The notes: generated by a model not told the origin, from the sequence alone. Shown: positions 45,186-55,246, numbered from the stretch's first letter. The stretch: DNA of 64,000 nt from Pseudomonas farris (GCF_019145235.1 NZ_JAHSTV010000001.1:248001-312000); one strand, 5' to 3'. Numbers and translations: made by a program.

Positions 45186-46445
45186 TTACACAGCAACGCT
45201 CTGGGACAATTGCGCCAGCGCAGTGGCCATGCTCGGCGCCAGCGGCAGGCGCGGGATCAAAACGGCTTGCCAGGCGTGATACAGGTCGGGTTTGCCGGCC
45301 CAGATATCGGCGCTCGGACGGTTCAGTGGATCGAGTTCGTGATGCCAACTGCCATCGCAACGGTCGATGAAATGACTGTCACAGAATTCCCAGAACAGCC
45401 GGTACCAGTGCTCGTATTGCTCATCCCCGGTGCGTTTCAGCAGCGCACTGGCGGCGGCACTGGCTTCGGCGTGCGTCCAGTGCAGCCGATGGCGAACCAC
45501 TGCGCGATTGTCCCAGTCGAGGGTGTAGACAATGCCCGGCGCACCGTCGACGTCCCAGCCGTGACGGCAATTGTGGTCGAACAGTTTTTGCGCATCGGTG
45601 GCGAGCCAGCCCGGCGTGAGTATCCCGGCCTGTACCCGCGCCGCTTCAAGATGCAGCAACAGCCGCGCCCATTCAAAACCATGGCCCGGCGTGGTGCCGT
45701 AAGGGCGGAATCCGTCAGCCGGGTTGTCGTGGTTGTAGTCGCGTAGCGGCTGCCAGTCGCGGTCGAAATGCTCGACCACCAGATAGTCATTGGCCGCGGC
45801 GTGATCGTGAATGACGCGCTCGACGATGCGCTGGGCGCGAATCAGCCAGCGGTTGTCCTCGGTCACATCGGCCAGGGCGAGGAAGGCTTCGGTGGCGTGC
45901 ATGTTGCTGTTGGCGCCGCGATAGGCTTCCTCGCAACTGAAGTCGCGGTTGAAGGATTCGCGCATGGCGCCCTCCTCCTCGCACCAGAAATGCGTGTCGA
46001 TGATATGGATCGCATCGTCGAGCAAGGCTTGTGCACCAGGACGCTGAGCGACCACCGCAGAACTCGCGGCCAACGCCACGAAAGCGTGCAGGTAAGCGGC
46101 TTTGTCGGTATTGCCGTCGCGGTGTTCGGGCGTGGCGAACCAGCCTCCGTGTTCGGCATCACGCAGCGGCCCGCTGAGGGCTTGGATGCCGTGATCCACC
46201 AGCTCGGCAAAACCCGGGAGGCCCTGGATGTGGGCCATGGCGAAGCTGTGGGTCATGCGCGCGGTGTTCATGGTTTCAGCTTGCGCGTTGGCCGGGAGGC
46301 GACCCTTTTCATCGAGATTGCCAAAGCCTTCGGCAAGCTTTGAAGCCTTGGCAAATGCCAGCAGGCGCAGGCCTTCGGCGGCGAGCCATTGCTGATGGGC
46401 AGGCGCGTTCAGCCAACTGCTGAAGGCAGGTTGGAAGGTGTCCAT
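45186..46445 (-). CDS. AGE-family aldose/ketose isomerase or epimerase
   Basis: A 419-residue (alpha/alpha)6-barrel of the N-acylglucosamine 2-epimerase superfamily. RMTHSFAMAHIQG, EEAYRGANSNMHATEAFLA and RHRLHWTHAEA carry the conserved active-site His and Arg residues, and the pattern is closest to D-mannose isomerase/YihS. It probably interconverts mannose, fructose and glucose. It is just upstream of gtsA on the same strand and has its own CA-rich Crc-type site, so it appears part of the sugar uptake programme. Confidence 0.88.
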   Translation of the reverse strand: MDTFQPAFSSWLNAPAHQQWLAAEGLRLLAFAKASKLAEGFGNLDEKGRLPANAQAETMNTARMTHSFAMAHIQGLPGFAELVDHGIQALSGPLRDAEHGGWFATPEHRDGNTDKAAYLHAFVALAASSAVVAQRPGAQALLDDAIHIIDTHFWCEEEGAMRESFNRDFSCEEAYRGANSNMHATEAFLALADVTEDNRWLIRAQRIVERVIHDHAAANDYLVVEHFDRDWQPLRDYNHDNPADGFRPYGTTPGHGFEWARLLLHLEAARVQAGILTPGWLATDAQKLFDHNCRHGWDVDGAPGIVYTLDWDNRAVVRHRLHWTHAEASAAASALLKRTGDEQYEHWYRLFWEFCDSHFIDRCDGSWHHELDPLNRPSADIWAGKPDLYHAWQAVLIPRLPLAPSMATALAQLSQSVAV

Positions 46446-46458
46446 GGGAGTCCCTTTT

Positions 46459-46466
46459 TTGTTGTT
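46459..46466 (-). promoter_or_regulatory. Crc/Hfq-type CA motif at the AGE epimerase gene
   Basis: Minus-strand AACAACAA followed by AAAAAGGGA, the ribosome binding site. Confidence 0.6.
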
Positions 46467-46578
46467 ATGACTGGGGGCAGTCTAAACAACGGGCGGTGGC
46501 GGGCAGGTAACGAAGGGGGCGAGTTATGTCACCGAGTTGTGACATTTGCCTTGAGGGATGTATTGAAGGGACTGACGC

Positions 46579-46656
46579 CTTCGCGAGCAAGCCCGCTCCC
46601 ATATTGGATTTGTGTACGACGCAGAACCACTGTGGGAGCGGGCTTGCTCGCGAAGA
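46579..46656. repeat. REP pair, reverse arrangement
   Basis: TTCGCGAGC outermost on both ends, between gtrS and the AGE gene. Confidence 0.85.
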
Positions 46657-46673
46657 ACGATAACGCGGTCTTC

Positions 46674-48143
46674 CTAATCAACACTACGCGGCAACTGCAA
46701 CGTCACCCGTAACCCGCCTTCACGCAGGTTTTGCAGGCTGACTTCACCGCCATGGCTATGGGCAATGTTGCGTGCAATCCCCAGCCCCAGGCCATAACCC
46801 TGCTGCTGCCCGGCCAAGCGGAAGTGCGGCTCGAACACCTGCTCCAACCGCTGCTCCGGCACACCCGGCCCTTCATCGTCGACATGCAGGACAAACGCGC
46901 TCTCGTCATCATCGATATGCAGATGCGCGTTCTGCCCATATTTCAAGGCGTTGTCGATCAGGTTGCCGATGCAACGCTTGAGCGCCAACGGCTTGCCGGG
47001 ATACGGCGCCAACGCCCGGCCATGTTGAGTCACACGGCCATTGCCGTTGGGCGCCAGATACGGTTCCACCAGACAGTCGAGCACATGGTTGAGGTCCACC
47101 GGCTCGATGTTTTCGTGGATGTCGGTGTCTTTCACGCATTGCAACGCGCCTTTGACCAGCAACTCCAGCTCATCCAGATCACGACCGAATTTGGCTTGCA
47201 GCTTTTCGTCTTCAAGCAATTCCACCCGCAATCGCAAGCGGGTGATCGGCGTGCGCAAGTCATGGGAAATCGCGCTGAACAATTGGCTGCGTTCGGTCAG
47301 GTAACGGCTGATACGTTCGCGCATCGCATTGAAGGCGCGACCCACTTCCACCACTTCGCTGCCGCCGCCCTCGGCCACCGGTTCGACTTCGGCACCCAGA
47401 GACATGTCCCGCGCCGCCCGCGCCAATCGCTTGAGCGGTCGGCTCTGCCAGTGCACCAAAAGACCGATGAACAGCAACAGGAAACTGCTGGTGAGCACGA
47501 TGAACCAGACCTGCTGCGCCGGCAGGCCTTGTTCTTCAAGACTGGTGTAGGGCTCGGGCAACAGGGAAGCGATGTACAGCCATTCGCCCGGTGCCATCTG
47601 GATTTGCGTGACCAGCACCGGCGGATTCACCGGCTCCAGGGTCAACGCGTAGTGCGCCCAGGAACGCGGCAACTCATCGAGCTTCAAGCCGCCGTTGAAA
47701 ATCCGCAGGTCTTCGGGGCTGACGAAGGTCACCGAGATGTCGGTGTCCTGGCCCAGCGACTGGCGCAGCACTTCGTCCACCGCTTTGAGCACCGCCTCTT
47801 TGCGCGGGGTGATCGGCAGCACTTCCATCCCTAAGGGTTTGTCGTTGAGCGTCACCACGAACCGGGTGCCGCCCATGCTGCGCAATTGATCGAGCACCAG
47901 CGGCCGAAACGCCACCGGCAACGAGCGGAAATAACTGACGCTGGCCGTCATCGAATGGGCCAGGCTGCGGGCACTGGTGACCAGGCCTTCAAGCTGCGTG
48001 GCGCGCAATTGCGAGACCCAGATCACGCTCGACAGCGTCTGGGCGAACAATACCGCCAGCAGGGTCAGCAGCAACATGCGCCCGAGCAACGAGCGCGGCA
48101 CCGGTACCCGCCCGGCGAGCTTGCGCAGAAAGTCAGTGACCAT
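46674..48143 (-). CDS. gtrS: Sensor histidine kinase of glucose metabolism
   Basis: A 489-residue membrane kinase: N-terminal helix (about 16-40), periplasmic sensor region, second helix (about 180-205, VWFIVLTSSFLLLFIGLLVHW), HAMP, dimerisation domain with SHDLRTPITRLRLR (phosphorylated His) and an HATPase domain with NLIDNALKYG and GLGLGIARNIAHSHGG. In P. aeruginosa GtrS senses 2-ketogluconate or 6-phosphogluconate and phosphorylates GltR. Its start overlaps gltR by 11 nt. Confidence 0.93.
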   Translation of the reverse strand: MVTDFLRKLAGRVPVPRSLLGRMLLLTLLAVLFAQTLSSVIWVSQLRATQLEGLVTSARSLAHSMTASVSYFRSLPVAFRPLVLDQLRSMGGTRFVVTLNDKPLGMEVLPITPRKEAVLKAVDEVLRQSLGQDTDISVTFVSPEDLRIFNGGLKLDELPRSWAHYALTLEPVNPPVLVTQIQMAPGEWLYIASLLPEPYTSLEEQGLPAQQVWFIVLTSSFLLLFIGLLVHWQSRPLKRLARAARDMSLGAEVEPVAEGGGSEVVEVGRAFNAMRERISRYLTERSQLFSAISHDLRTPITRLRLRVELLEDEKLQAKFGRDLDELELLVKGALQCVKDTDIHENIEPVDLNHVLDCLVEPYLAPNGNGRVTQHGRALAPYPGKPLALKRCIGNLIDNALKYGQNAHLHIDDDESAFVLHVDDEGPGVPEQRLEQVFEPHFRLAGQQQGYGLGLGIARNIAHSHGGEVSLQNLREGGLRVTLQLPRSVD

Positions 48144-48864
48144 TGCTGGCAACCACGTTGGCTGCCAGTTGGTAGCCACTGCCGCGCACGGTACGGATCA
48201 GCCTCGGCGGTTTTTCGGTGTCGCGCAGGCGCTGGCGTAAACGGCTGACCGCCATGTCGACGATGCGATCGAGCGGCATCAGGTCACGGCCACGGGTGGC
48301 GTTACCGATGGTGTCGCGATCGAGGATTTCCTGAGGGTGATCGAGGAACAGTTTCAGCAGCGCAAAATCGGCGCCCGAGAGAATCACTTCCTCGCCGTCG
48401 ATGTGGAACAGTCGATGGCTGACCATGTCCAGCCGCCAATCATCGAAGGCCAGCACTTCACTGCCGGAACGTTCCTGACCGAACTGCGCGCGGCGCAACA
48501 AGGCTTTGATGCGCGCCTGCAATTCACGGGGGCTGAAGGGTTTGCCAAGGTAGTCGTCGGCGCCCAGTTCCAAACCGATGACGCGATCGGCCTCGTCGGA
48601 GCTGGCGGTGAGCATGATGATCGGTACATGAGCCTGACGCGGGTGCTGGCGGATCCAGCGGCAGAGGCTGAAACCGTCTTCGTCCGGCAGCATCACGTCG
48701 AGAATCACCAGATCGCTCGGTGCCTCGTTCAAGGCCTGACGAAAACCTGCACCATCGGGCGTGGTGCGGACCTGGAAACCGGCGCGGGTCAGGTAGGTGT
48801 CCAGCAACTCGCGTATCTCTTGATCGTCATCGACCAACAAAATCGACTTGTTGACTGAGCTCAC
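48133..48864 (-). CDS. gltR: OmpR-family response regulator of glucose transport
   Basis: A 243-residue regulator with receiver domain (phosphoacceptor Asp56 in LVILDVMLPDEDG, Lys in LTASSDEAD region) and C-terminal winged helix with PLDRIVDMAVSRLRQRL. It uses GTG at 48864. GltR controls the glucose porin, transporter and related genes. A CA-rich motif next to GGACG at its ribosome binding site suggests that catabolite repression acts on the regulator itself. Confidence 0.93.
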   Translation of the reverse strand: MSSVNKSILLVDDDQEIRELLDTYLTRAGFQVRTTPDGAGFRQALNEAPSDLVILDVMLPDEDGFSLCRWIRQHPRQAHVPIIMLTASSDEADRVIGLELGADDYLGKPFSPRELQARIKALLRRAQFGQERSGSEVLAFDDWRLDMVSHRLFHIDGEEVILSGADFALLKLFLDHPQEILDRDTIGNATRGRDLMPLDRIVDMAVSRLRQRLRDTEKPPRLIRTVRGSGYQLAANVVASNGH

Positions 48865-48876
48865 GGGGCGGCGTCC

Positions 48877-48884
48877 TTGTTGTT
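48877..48884 (-). promoter_or_regulatory. Crc/Hfq-type CA motif at gltR
   Basis: Minus-strand AACAACAA directly before GGACG, 13 nt ahead of the GTG start. Confidence 0.55.
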
Positions 48885-48937
48885 TGAATTAGGTGGATTA
48901 TGCCTTAAGCACGAAATCTACAAACACCGCAGAACCA

Positions 48938-49028
48938 ATGTGGGAGCGGGCTTGCTCGCGAAGGGGCCATCACATTCAACATCTTGGTTGACTGACACAC
49001 CGCCTTCGCGAGCAAGCCCGCTCCCACA
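48938..49028. repeat. REPIN between glk and gltR
   Basis: Inverted GTGGGAGCGGGCTTGCTCGC pair in the 176-bp gap between glk and gltR. Confidence 0.9.
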
Positions 49029-49040
49029 TTTGATTGCATT

Positions 49041-50000
49041 TCAGGCTGGAATGGATTGATCCAGCGCCACACCCGCGCCAACAAGGCCGGAATACGGCGC
49101 CGTCACCAGCCACACCGGAATGCCTTTGAAGTAATCGCTCATGCACCCCTTGTCGGCGAAGCACCGGGCGAAACCGCTTTTGATGAAGAAGTCGGCAAAC
49201 CGTGGAATTACCCCGCCAACGATGTAAACACCGCCGCGCGCCCCGGTGGTCAGCACGTTGTTGCCGGCCACGCGACCGAGCCAGCAGCAGAACTGCTCGA
49301 GCACTTCCAGGGCAATCGGATCGCCCGCCAGTCCGGCCGCCGTAATCGACTCAGGCGTGTCGAGCACCGGCGTGTGCCCATCCACCGCGCAGATCGCCCG
49401 GTAGACCCGCGGCAAACCACTGCCGCTCAACGCCGTTTCAGCACTGACATGGCCGATCTCGTTGAAGATGTGCTGCCACAGCTGGGTTTCTCGCGGGCTG
49501 CTCAGCGGCAGGTCGACGTGACCGCCCTCCCCCGGCAACGGGGCAAAACGGCCCGCGCCCAGATCGAGCAAGGTGCCCACGCCCAAGCCAGTGCCCGGGC
49601 CGATTACCACCGCCGGCCGCAACGGTTCCGGCGTGCCTTCGCAGACCACCCGAAACTCGCCCGGTTGCAAGCGGGTCATGCCCAGCGCCATCGCCGAGAA
49701 GTCGTTGATCAACAGCAGTTGATCCACCTGCAAGGTCTTGCAGAACCCCTTGCGACTGAGCCGCCAGTGATTGTTGGTGAACTTGAATTCATCACCGCTC
49801 ACGGGGCCTGCCACCGAGAGGCACACCGAACCGATCGAACCCGGCGCCAGACCGAGCCCGCTCAGGTAGAGCGCAATGGCCTCCTCCGGGCTGGCGTGGT
49901 CTGCCGTCGCCAGCACCTGGACTGATTCCAGCTGCTGGTTTTTCCACAACGCGAAACGTGCGTTGGTGCCACCGATGTCACCGACCAAAGCCAGTTTCAA
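49041..50000 (-). CDS. glk: Glucokinase
   Basis: A 319-residue bacterial hexokinase-fold enzyme: phosphate 1 motif [14 protein letters not shown] at the N-terminus, [12 protein letters not shown] with catalytic Asp, and [12 protein letters not shown]. It phosphorylates glucose entering through Gts to glucose-6-phosphate. Its ATG overlaps the edd stop by 4 nt, so edd and glk are translationally coupled. Confidence 0.95.
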   Translation of the reverse strand: MKLALVGDIGGTNARFALWKNQQLESVQVLATADHASPEEAIALYLSGLGLAPGSIGSVCLSVAGPVSGDEFKFTNNHWRLSRKGFCKTLQVDQLLLINDFSAMALGMTRLQPGEFRVVCEGTPEPLRPAVVIGPGTGLGVGTLLDLGAGRFAPLPGEGGHVDLPLSSPRETQLWQHIFNEIGHVSAETALSGSGLPRVYRAICAVDGHTPVLDTPESITAAGLAGDPIALEVLEQFCCWLGRVAGNNVLTTGARGGVYIVGGVIPRFADFFIKSGFARCFADKGCMSDYFKGIPVWLVTAPYSGLVGAGVALDQSIPA

Positions 50001-51823
50001 TTAAGCGTCTCCAGGGCAGAAGTAAAGGCGCTGGCGCCTTGCTCTGCGGAGCTGAAGGCCATGCGCATGAAACCAAACAGTTCGCGACCGCTGCCAATGT
50101 TGTTGCCCAACAAACCTTTGGCTGGCTCGCGCGCTGCGAATTCTTCGGCGTCCACCTTAAGCTCCAGAGTGCCTTTGACGCCATCGACGCGGATGATATC
50201 GCCCTCTTGCACCCGTGCCAAAGCGCCGCCCACATAAGCTTCGGGGCTGACGTGGATCGCCGCCGGGATTTTCCCCGAGGCGCCGGACATACGCCCGTCA
50301 GTCACCAACGCGACTTTGAAGCCGCGATCCTGCAGCACGCCGAGGAACGGCGTCATCTTATGCAGTTCCGGCATGCCGTTGGAACGCGGGCCCTGGAAGC
50401 GCATCACAGCGACAAAATCCTTCTCCAGCAAACCGGCCTTGAACGCATCGGCCAGGTCCTGCTGATCCTGGAACACCATGGCTGGCGCTTCGACAACCTG
50501 GTTTTCCAGCGCGACCGCCGAGACCTTCATCACGCCACGGCCGAGGTTACCTTCCATCACGCGCAAGCCACCCTCTGCCGAGAATGCGCGAGCGACCGGA
50601 CGCAGGATATTTTCGTCGAGGCTTTCGATCGGGCCTTCGCGCCAGACCAGTTCGCCGTTATCGAGGAACGGTTCCTTGGTGTAGCGGCTCAGGCCATGGC
50701 CGAGCACGGTGTTGACGTTTTCGTGAAGCAGGCCGGCTTCCAGCAGTTCGCGGATCAGGAACGACATGCCGCCCGCCGCCTGGAAGTGATTGATGTCGGC
50801 TTTGCCGTTCGGGTACACGTGGCTCAGGGTCGGCACCACCTCGGAGAGGTCGGCCATGTCCTGCCAGGTCAACTGGATGCCCGCAGCCATGGCGATGGCC
50901 GGCATGTGCAGGGTGTGGTTGGTCGAGCCGCCGGTGGCGTGCAGGGCCACGATGGAGTTGACCAGCGAACGCTCGTCGACGATTTCGCCGATCGGCATGA
51001 AGTCGCCGTTCTGCTTGGTCAGGCGCGTGACCTGGTGCGCTGCTTCGCGGGTCAGGGCATCGCGCAACGGGGTGTTCGGGTTGACGAACGAGGCGCCCGG
51101 CAAGTGCAGGCCCATGACTTCCATCAACAACTGGTTAGTGTTGGCGGTGCCGTAGAAGGTGCAGGTGCCAGGGCTGTGATAGGACTTCATCTCCGATTCC
51201 AGCAGCTCTTCGCGCGTCGCCTTGCCTTCGGCGTAGCGCTGACGCACATCGGCTTTCTGCTTGTTGGAGATGCCCGAAACCATCGGCCCGCCCGGCACGA
51301 AAATCGTCGGCAGATGACCGAACCGCAACGCGCCCATCATCAGGCCCGGCACGATCTTGTCGCAGATGCCGAGCATCAGCGCGCCGTCGAACATGTTGTG
51401 GGAAAGCGCTACCGCAGTGGACAGCGCGATCACTTCGCGGCTCGGCAGGCTCAGTTCCATACCCGGCTCGCCTTGGGTCACGCCATCGCACATGGCGGGG
51501 GTGCCACCGGCGAACTGGCCGACGGAGCCGATTTCGCGCAGGGCTTTTTTGATCTGTTCCGGGAAGACTTCGTACGGCTGGTGCGCCGACAGCATGTCGT
51601 TATATGACGAAACTATGGCGATGTTGGCGGAGTTCATCATCCGCAGGCTGTGCTTGTCGTCGCTGCCACACCCGGCTACGCCATGGGCGAAGTTGGCGCA
51701 TTGCAGCTTGCCGCGCATAGGGCCGTCGCTGGCGGCGCCGCGGATCAATGCAAGGTAAGCCTCACGCGTGGTGCGGCTGCGGGCGATAAGCCGTTCGGTG
51801 ACCTCAAGGACGCGGGGATGCAT
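49997..51823 (-). CDS. edd: 6-phosphogluconate dehydratase
   Basis: A 608-residue IlvD/Edd-family iron-sulfur dehydratase. Cluster and substrate regions are visible as [31 protein letters not shown] and [14 protein letters not shown]. It dehydrates 6-phosphogluconate to KDPG, the committing Entner-Doudoroff step. It heads an edd-glk-(gltR-gtrS) transcription unit and is divergent from gap, with two HexR boxes in the 219-bp gap. Confidence 0.96.
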   Translation of the reverse strand: MHPRVLEVTERLIARSRTTREAYLALIRGAASDGPMRGKLQCANFAHGVAGCGSDDKHSLRMMNSANIAIVSSYNDMLSAHQPYEVFPEQIKKALREIGSVGQFAGGTPAMCDGVTQGEPGMELSLPSREVIALSTAVALSHNMFDGALMLGICDKIVPGLMMGALRFGHLPTIFVPGGPMVSGISNKQKADVRQRYAEGKATREELLESEMKSYHSPGTCTFYGTANTNQLLMEVMGLHLPGASFVNPNTPLRDALTREAAHQVTRLTKQNGDFMPIGEIVDERSLVNSIVALHATGGSTNHTLHMPAIAMAAGIQLTWQDMADLSEVVPTLSHVYPNGKADINHFQAAGGMSFLIRELLEAGLLHENVNTVLGHGLSRYTKEPFLDNGELVWREGPIESLDENILRPVARAFSAEGGLRVMEGNLGRGVMKVSAVALENQVVEAPAMVFQDQQDLADAFKAGLLEKDFVAVMRFQGPRSNGMPELHKMTPFLGVLQDRGFKVALVTDGRMSGASGKIPAAIHVSPEAYVGGALARVQEGDIIRVDGVKGTLELKVDAEEFAAREPAKGLLGNNIGSGRELFGFMRMAFSSAEQGASAFTSALETLN

Positions 51824-51943
51824 GTGTAGAACTCCAGGCTAACGGATGTGGCGACCTGATTGTCTATGCTGATCAAGCACCGCTGTGATTGGGATGACAG
51901 ACGGTTTTCTTGATCATTCGGACCAGTTGATTCAGGTCACTCG

Positions 51944-51958
51944 TTGTAGATAAAACAA
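51944..51958. promoter_or_regulatory. HexR box 1 between edd and gap
   Basis: TTGTAGATAAAACAA fits the reported pseudomonad HexR site TTGT-N7-ACAA exactly; 120 bp upstream of edd. Confidence 0.7.
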
Positions 51959-52005
51959 AATATTGCCACTAAAAAGGCTTGTTTTCTATTTTTTTGCGAA
52001 TAATC

Positions 52006-52020
52006 TTGTAATTCCAACAA
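52006..52020. promoter_or_regulatory. HexR box 2 between edd and gap
   Basis: TTGTAATTCCAACAA fits TTGT-N7-ACAA exactly, 22 bp before the gap start codon. Confidence 0.7.
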
Positions 52021-52042
52021 CAAAACGACGGCGGCGCTGTAA

Positions 52043-53044
52043 ATGACTCTTCGAATCGCAATCAATGGTTTTGGCCGTATCGGCCGTAATGTCCTGCGGG
52101 CACTGTATACCCAAGGTTATCGTCAGGATCTGCAGATCGTAGCGATCAACGACCTGGGCGACAGCTCGATGAATGCCCATCTGCTCAAGTACGACACTGT
52201 TCACGGCACATTCGATGCCGATGTCCAGCACGATCAGGAAAGCCTGACCGTCAACGGCGACCGTATTTCGGTCAGCGCCATTCGCAACCCGGCCGAATTG
52301 CCTTGGGCCGCGGAAAAGGTCGACGTCGTGTTCGAGTGCACCGGTCTGTTCACCGACCGTGCCAAAGCCGCCGCGCATATTACGGCCGGCGCGCGCAAAG
52401 TGATTATCTCGGCCCCGGCCAAAGGCGCCGACGCCACTGTGGTTTATGGGGTTAACCACGACATTCTGCGCCAATCGCACCAGATCATTTCCAACGCTTC
52501 GTGCACCACCAACTGCCTGGCCCCGGTGGCTCAGGTGCTGCACCGCGAGTTGGGCATCGAAAGCGGTCTGATGACCACTATCCATGCCTATACCAACGAC
52601 CAGAACCTCACCGACGTCTACCACACCGACCCGTACCGCGCCCGTTCCGCCACCCAGAACATGATCCCGAGCAAGACCGGCGCCGCTGAAGCAGTGGGCC
52701 TGGTGCTGCCGGAACTGGCGGGCAAACTGACCGGCATGGCGGTGCGTGTTCCAGTGATCAACGTGTCGCTGGTGGACCTGACCGTGCAGCTCAAGCGTGA
52801 AGCATCGGCCGATGAAGTCAACGCGATGCTCAAACAAGCCAGCCTGCACTCGAAGATTCTCGGTTACAACACCCTGCCGCTGGTTTCCAGCGACTTCAAC
52901 CACAACCCGCTGTCCTCGATTTTCGACGCCAACCACACCAAGTCCAGCGGCAAGCTGCTCAAAGTGCTGGCCTGGTACGACAACGAATGGGGCTTCTCCA
53001 ACCGCATGCTCGATAACTGCCTGGCGCTTTGCAACGCCGAGTAA
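52043..53044 (+). CDS. gap: Type I glyceraldehyde-3-phosphate dehydrogenase
   Basis: A 333-residue enzyme with NAD-binding [15 protein letters not shown] and the catalytic [13 protein letters not shown] near residue 155, with HAYTNDQ later. It oxidises the glyceraldehyde-3-phosphate released by Eda. Pseudomonads have more than one gap; this copy is the HexR-controlled glycolytic one (gap-1 in P. putida). It is divergent from edd. Confidence 0.95.
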   Translation: MTLRIAINGFGRIGRNVLRALYTQGYRQDLQIVAINDLGDSSMNAHLLKYDTVHGTFDADVQHDQESLTVNGDRISVSAIRNPAELPWAAEKVDVVFECTGLFTDRAKAAAHITAGARKVIISAPAKGADATVVYGVNHDILRQSHQIISNASCTTNCLAPVAQVLHRELGIESGLMTTIHAYTNDQNLTDVYHTDPYRARSATQNMIPSKTGAAEAVGLVLPELAGKLTGMAVRVPVINVSLVDLTVQLKREASADEVNAMLKQASLHSKILGYNTLPLVSSDFNHNPLSSIFDANHTKSSGKLLKVLAWYDNEWGFSNRMLDNCLALCNAE

Positions 53045-53124
53045 GCGTCTCACTCTACGTTGAACGCGGTGAAACGCCGAAAAATGCGTCGTCCCAGGCG
53101 CATTTTCGTCTGGAGAAGCAAGCG

Positions 53125-53589
53125 ATGATCGGTATCAGTTTTACGCAAAAAACCCTGGCAGCGCGCAAGCGTATCGCCCTGGTTGCCCACGACCACTGCA
53201 AAGTATTTTTGCTGGATTGGGCCGAGCGGCAGAAAGACAAGCTCGCGCAACATGAACTGGTCGCCACCGGCACGACGGGGTTGTTGTTACAACAACGCCT
53301 CGACCTGCCGGTGGAAAGCATGATCAGCGGTCCGCTGGGCGGCGACCAACAACTCGGCGCGCGAATCGCCGAGCAGCGGGTCGATATGCTCGTGTTCTTC
53401 TGGGATCCGTTTGAACCGCAACCCCACGACCCGGACATCAAGGCGCTGCTGCGGGTCGCGGCGGTGTGGAACATCCCGGTGGCCTGCAACGAGTGCAGCG
53501 CCGATTACCTGCTCAGCAGCCCGTTGATGGATCAGGCTCACGAACACCGCATCCCGGATTACGCGACCTATCTGCTGGGTCGTGGGTAA
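53125..53589 (+). CDS. mgsA: Methylglyoxal synthase
   Basis: A 154-residue enzyme: ARKRIALVAHDHCK at the start, ATGTTGLLLQQRLDLPVES, SGPLGGDQQLGARI, and FFWDPFEPQPHDPDIKALLR with phosphate-binding and catalytic Asp/His residues. It converts dihydroxyacetone phosphate to methylglyoxal, an outlet when triose phosphates accumulate. It lies 80 nt after gap on the same strand, so it may be read from the same promoter. GGAGAAGC precedes the ATG. Confidence 0.92.
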   Translation: MIGISFTQKTLAARKRIALVAHDHCKVFLLDWAERQKDKLAQHELVATGTTGLLLQQRLDLPVESMISGPLGGDQQLGARIAEQRVDMLVFFWDPFEPQPHDPDIKALLRVAAVWNIPVACNECSADYLLSSPLMDQAHEHRIPDYATYLLGRG

Positions 53590-53622
53590 AGCGTCACAAA
53601 TCAGCACTTGACCATTCGAGCG

Positions 53623-53641
53623 GATGATAAGCATTATCATT
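53623..53641. promoter_or_regulatory. Fur box upstream of the FecI-type sigma factor
   Basis: GATGATAAGCATTATCATT agrees closely with the 19-bp Fur consensus (GATAATGATAATCATTATC) and lies 26 bp before the GTG start. Confidence 0.75.
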
Positions 53642-53666
53642 TGCTCGAAATGGATCAGGTCCTCCC

Positions 53667-54185
53667 GTGAGTCAATCGCGCTTCAATCACCTCTTCATCG
53701 CCCAGCGCGTCTCGCTGCTGCGTACGCTGGAGCGGATGGTCAACAATCACAGCACCGCCGAAGACCTCTTGCAGGAAACCTACCTGCGCGTGACCCGAGC
53801 GCTCAGCGAGCGGGCCATCGATCACCTTGAACCCTTCGTGTTCCAGACCGCCCGCAACCTGGCGCTGGACCATCTGCGTGCGCGACGCATCCAGTCCCGC
53901 ACCATGCTCGACAATGTGCCGCCGGACGTGGTGCAGGCGGTCGCCTCACCCGTCAGTAGCGCCGAAGATGCCGCTCATGCCGAACAGTTGCTCGAACGCT
54001 TGAACGTGAGCCTCAGTGAACTAAGCCCGCGTCAGCAGAAGATTTTCATCCTCAGTCGCCTGCATGGGCACAGCTATCTGGAGATTGCCGAGAAGCTCGG
54101 CGTGTCGTTGAGCACCGTGCAAAAGGAGCTGAAGCTGATCATGGCGATCTGCATCGGCATCGCGCAGCGGCTAAACGGCGACTGA
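53667..54185 (+). CDS. ECF sigma factor, FecI/iron-starvation type
   Basis: A 172-residue sigma-70 family protein with region 2 (about 10-75; AEDLLQETYLRVTRA, FVFQTARNLALDHLRARR) and region 4 (about 112-165; LSELSPRQQKIFILSRLHGHSYLEIAEKLGVS). GTG start at 53667. A Fur box upstream implies iron repression. With the FecR-like gene after it and the signalling TonB receptor, it should be released when heme binds outside the cell and then drive the receptor gene. Confidence 0.92.
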   Translation: MSQSRFNHLFIAQRVSLLRTLERMVNNHSTAEDLLQETYLRVTRALSERAIDHLEPFVFQTARNLALDHLRARRIQSRTMLDNVPPDVVQAVASPVSSAEDAAHAEQLLERLNVSLSELSPRQQKIFILSRLHGHSYLEIAEKLGVSLSTVQKELKLIMAICIGIAQRLNGD

Positions 54186-54280
54186 GAGCGCAGATTTACG
54201 CGAGCAGGCTTTGCTACTCTTGCTCCACTTCGAGCTTCACTAAAAAAACAGCCGTGCACAGACACTGCCGAGGAAACACA

Positions 54281-55246
54281 GTGACGGACACTCATCGCTC
54301 CCCTCCGCCCTCCCCGGCGCGGGACTCCGCCAGTGCAATGGACCAGGCGCTGGACTGGCTCATCGTGTTGGGCAGTCCGAGCGAAGAACAGACCCGACAA
54401 TTCCATGACTGGCTCGACGCCGACCCGTTGCATGCCGAGGCGTTTGCCAAGGCGCAGGCGATCTGGGACGGCCCGCAGGTCACGCAATGTGCGCAAAACC
54501 TGGCCGCCCAGCCGCCGAAAGTGACCGTCCTGTCGCGTCTTCGTCCGCACTGGAGACCGTTGGCCACGGCGGCAGTGCTGATTCTCGGGTTGTTCAGTTT
54601 CAGCAATCTGCCGATGCGCCTTCAGGCGGATCATCTGACCGTAATCGGTGAACGCCAGCGCCTGCAACTGGAGGACGGCTCGAAAGTCCTGCTGAACACC
54701 AATTCGGCGTTTTCCAGCACCATCAACGATCAGCAACGCGTCGCCCGCTTGTATCAGGGCGAGGCGTTTTTCGAAGTACCGGCCAATCGCGCCGAACCGC
54801 TGGAGATCGACGCCGGGCCGGTCAAGGCCAGTGTGCGCGATACCGCGTTTGCCGTGCGCTATCTGGACGGCGTGGCCCAGGTTCGGGTGCAGCGCGGCGA
54901 TGTCGATTTGCGCGCCACGCGTAATGACGCGCGAGTGCGGCTCTCCGCCGGCGAAAGCATCCGCATCGGCCCCAACGGCTTCGATCATCCGGCCAAGCTC
55001 GATGCGGCCACCGATCTGGCCTGGGTCCAGGGTCGGCTGGTGTTCGAGAACTGCCCACTGAGCCAGGTGCTGGCGGAACTGCGCCGTTATTATCCAGGCT
55101 GGATCATCAACACCAACGAGCAGTTGGCCGATGTTGCCGTCACCGGTAATTACCGGCTTGACCAGCCACTGGACGTGGTCCGCTCCCTCGCGCACATCAC
55201 TTCCGCCAGACTTCAGGAATTCCCCGCGCTGGTGATCCTGAACTAA
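54281..55246 (+). CDS. FecR-type anti-sigma/signalling protein
   Basis: A 321-residue inner-membrane regulator: N-terminal DUF4880 sigma-binding region (about 23-64, with Trp26, Trp44 and Trp62), one transmembrane helix (about 93-112), the periplasmic FecR domain (SKVLLNTNSAF, YQGEAFFEV) and a C-terminal STN-like segment that contacts the receptor. GTG at 54281 is chosen because GAGGAAACACA precedes it. It relays receptor occupancy to the sigma factor encoded upstream. Confidence 0.9.
   Translation: MTDTHRSPPPSPARDSASAMDQALDWLIVLGSPSEEQTRQFHDWLDADPLHAEAFAKAQAIWDGPQVTQCAQNLAAQPPKVTVLSRLRPHWRPLATAAVLILGLFSFSNLPMRLQADHLTVIGERQRLQLEDGSKVLLNTNSAFSSTINDQQRVARLYQGEAFFEVPANRAEPLEIDAGPVKASVRDTAFAVRYLDGVAQVRVQRGDVDLRATRNDARVRLSAGESIRIGPNGFDHPAKLDAATDLAWVQGRLVFENCPLSQVLAELRRYYPGWIINTNEQLADVAVTGNYRLDQPLDVVRSLAHITSARLQEFPALVILN

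Noticed and set aside
49958..51607. 549-codon open frame on the plus strand
   Set aside because: Antisense of edd, which has clear family motifs; no ribosome binding site or domain in the shadow.
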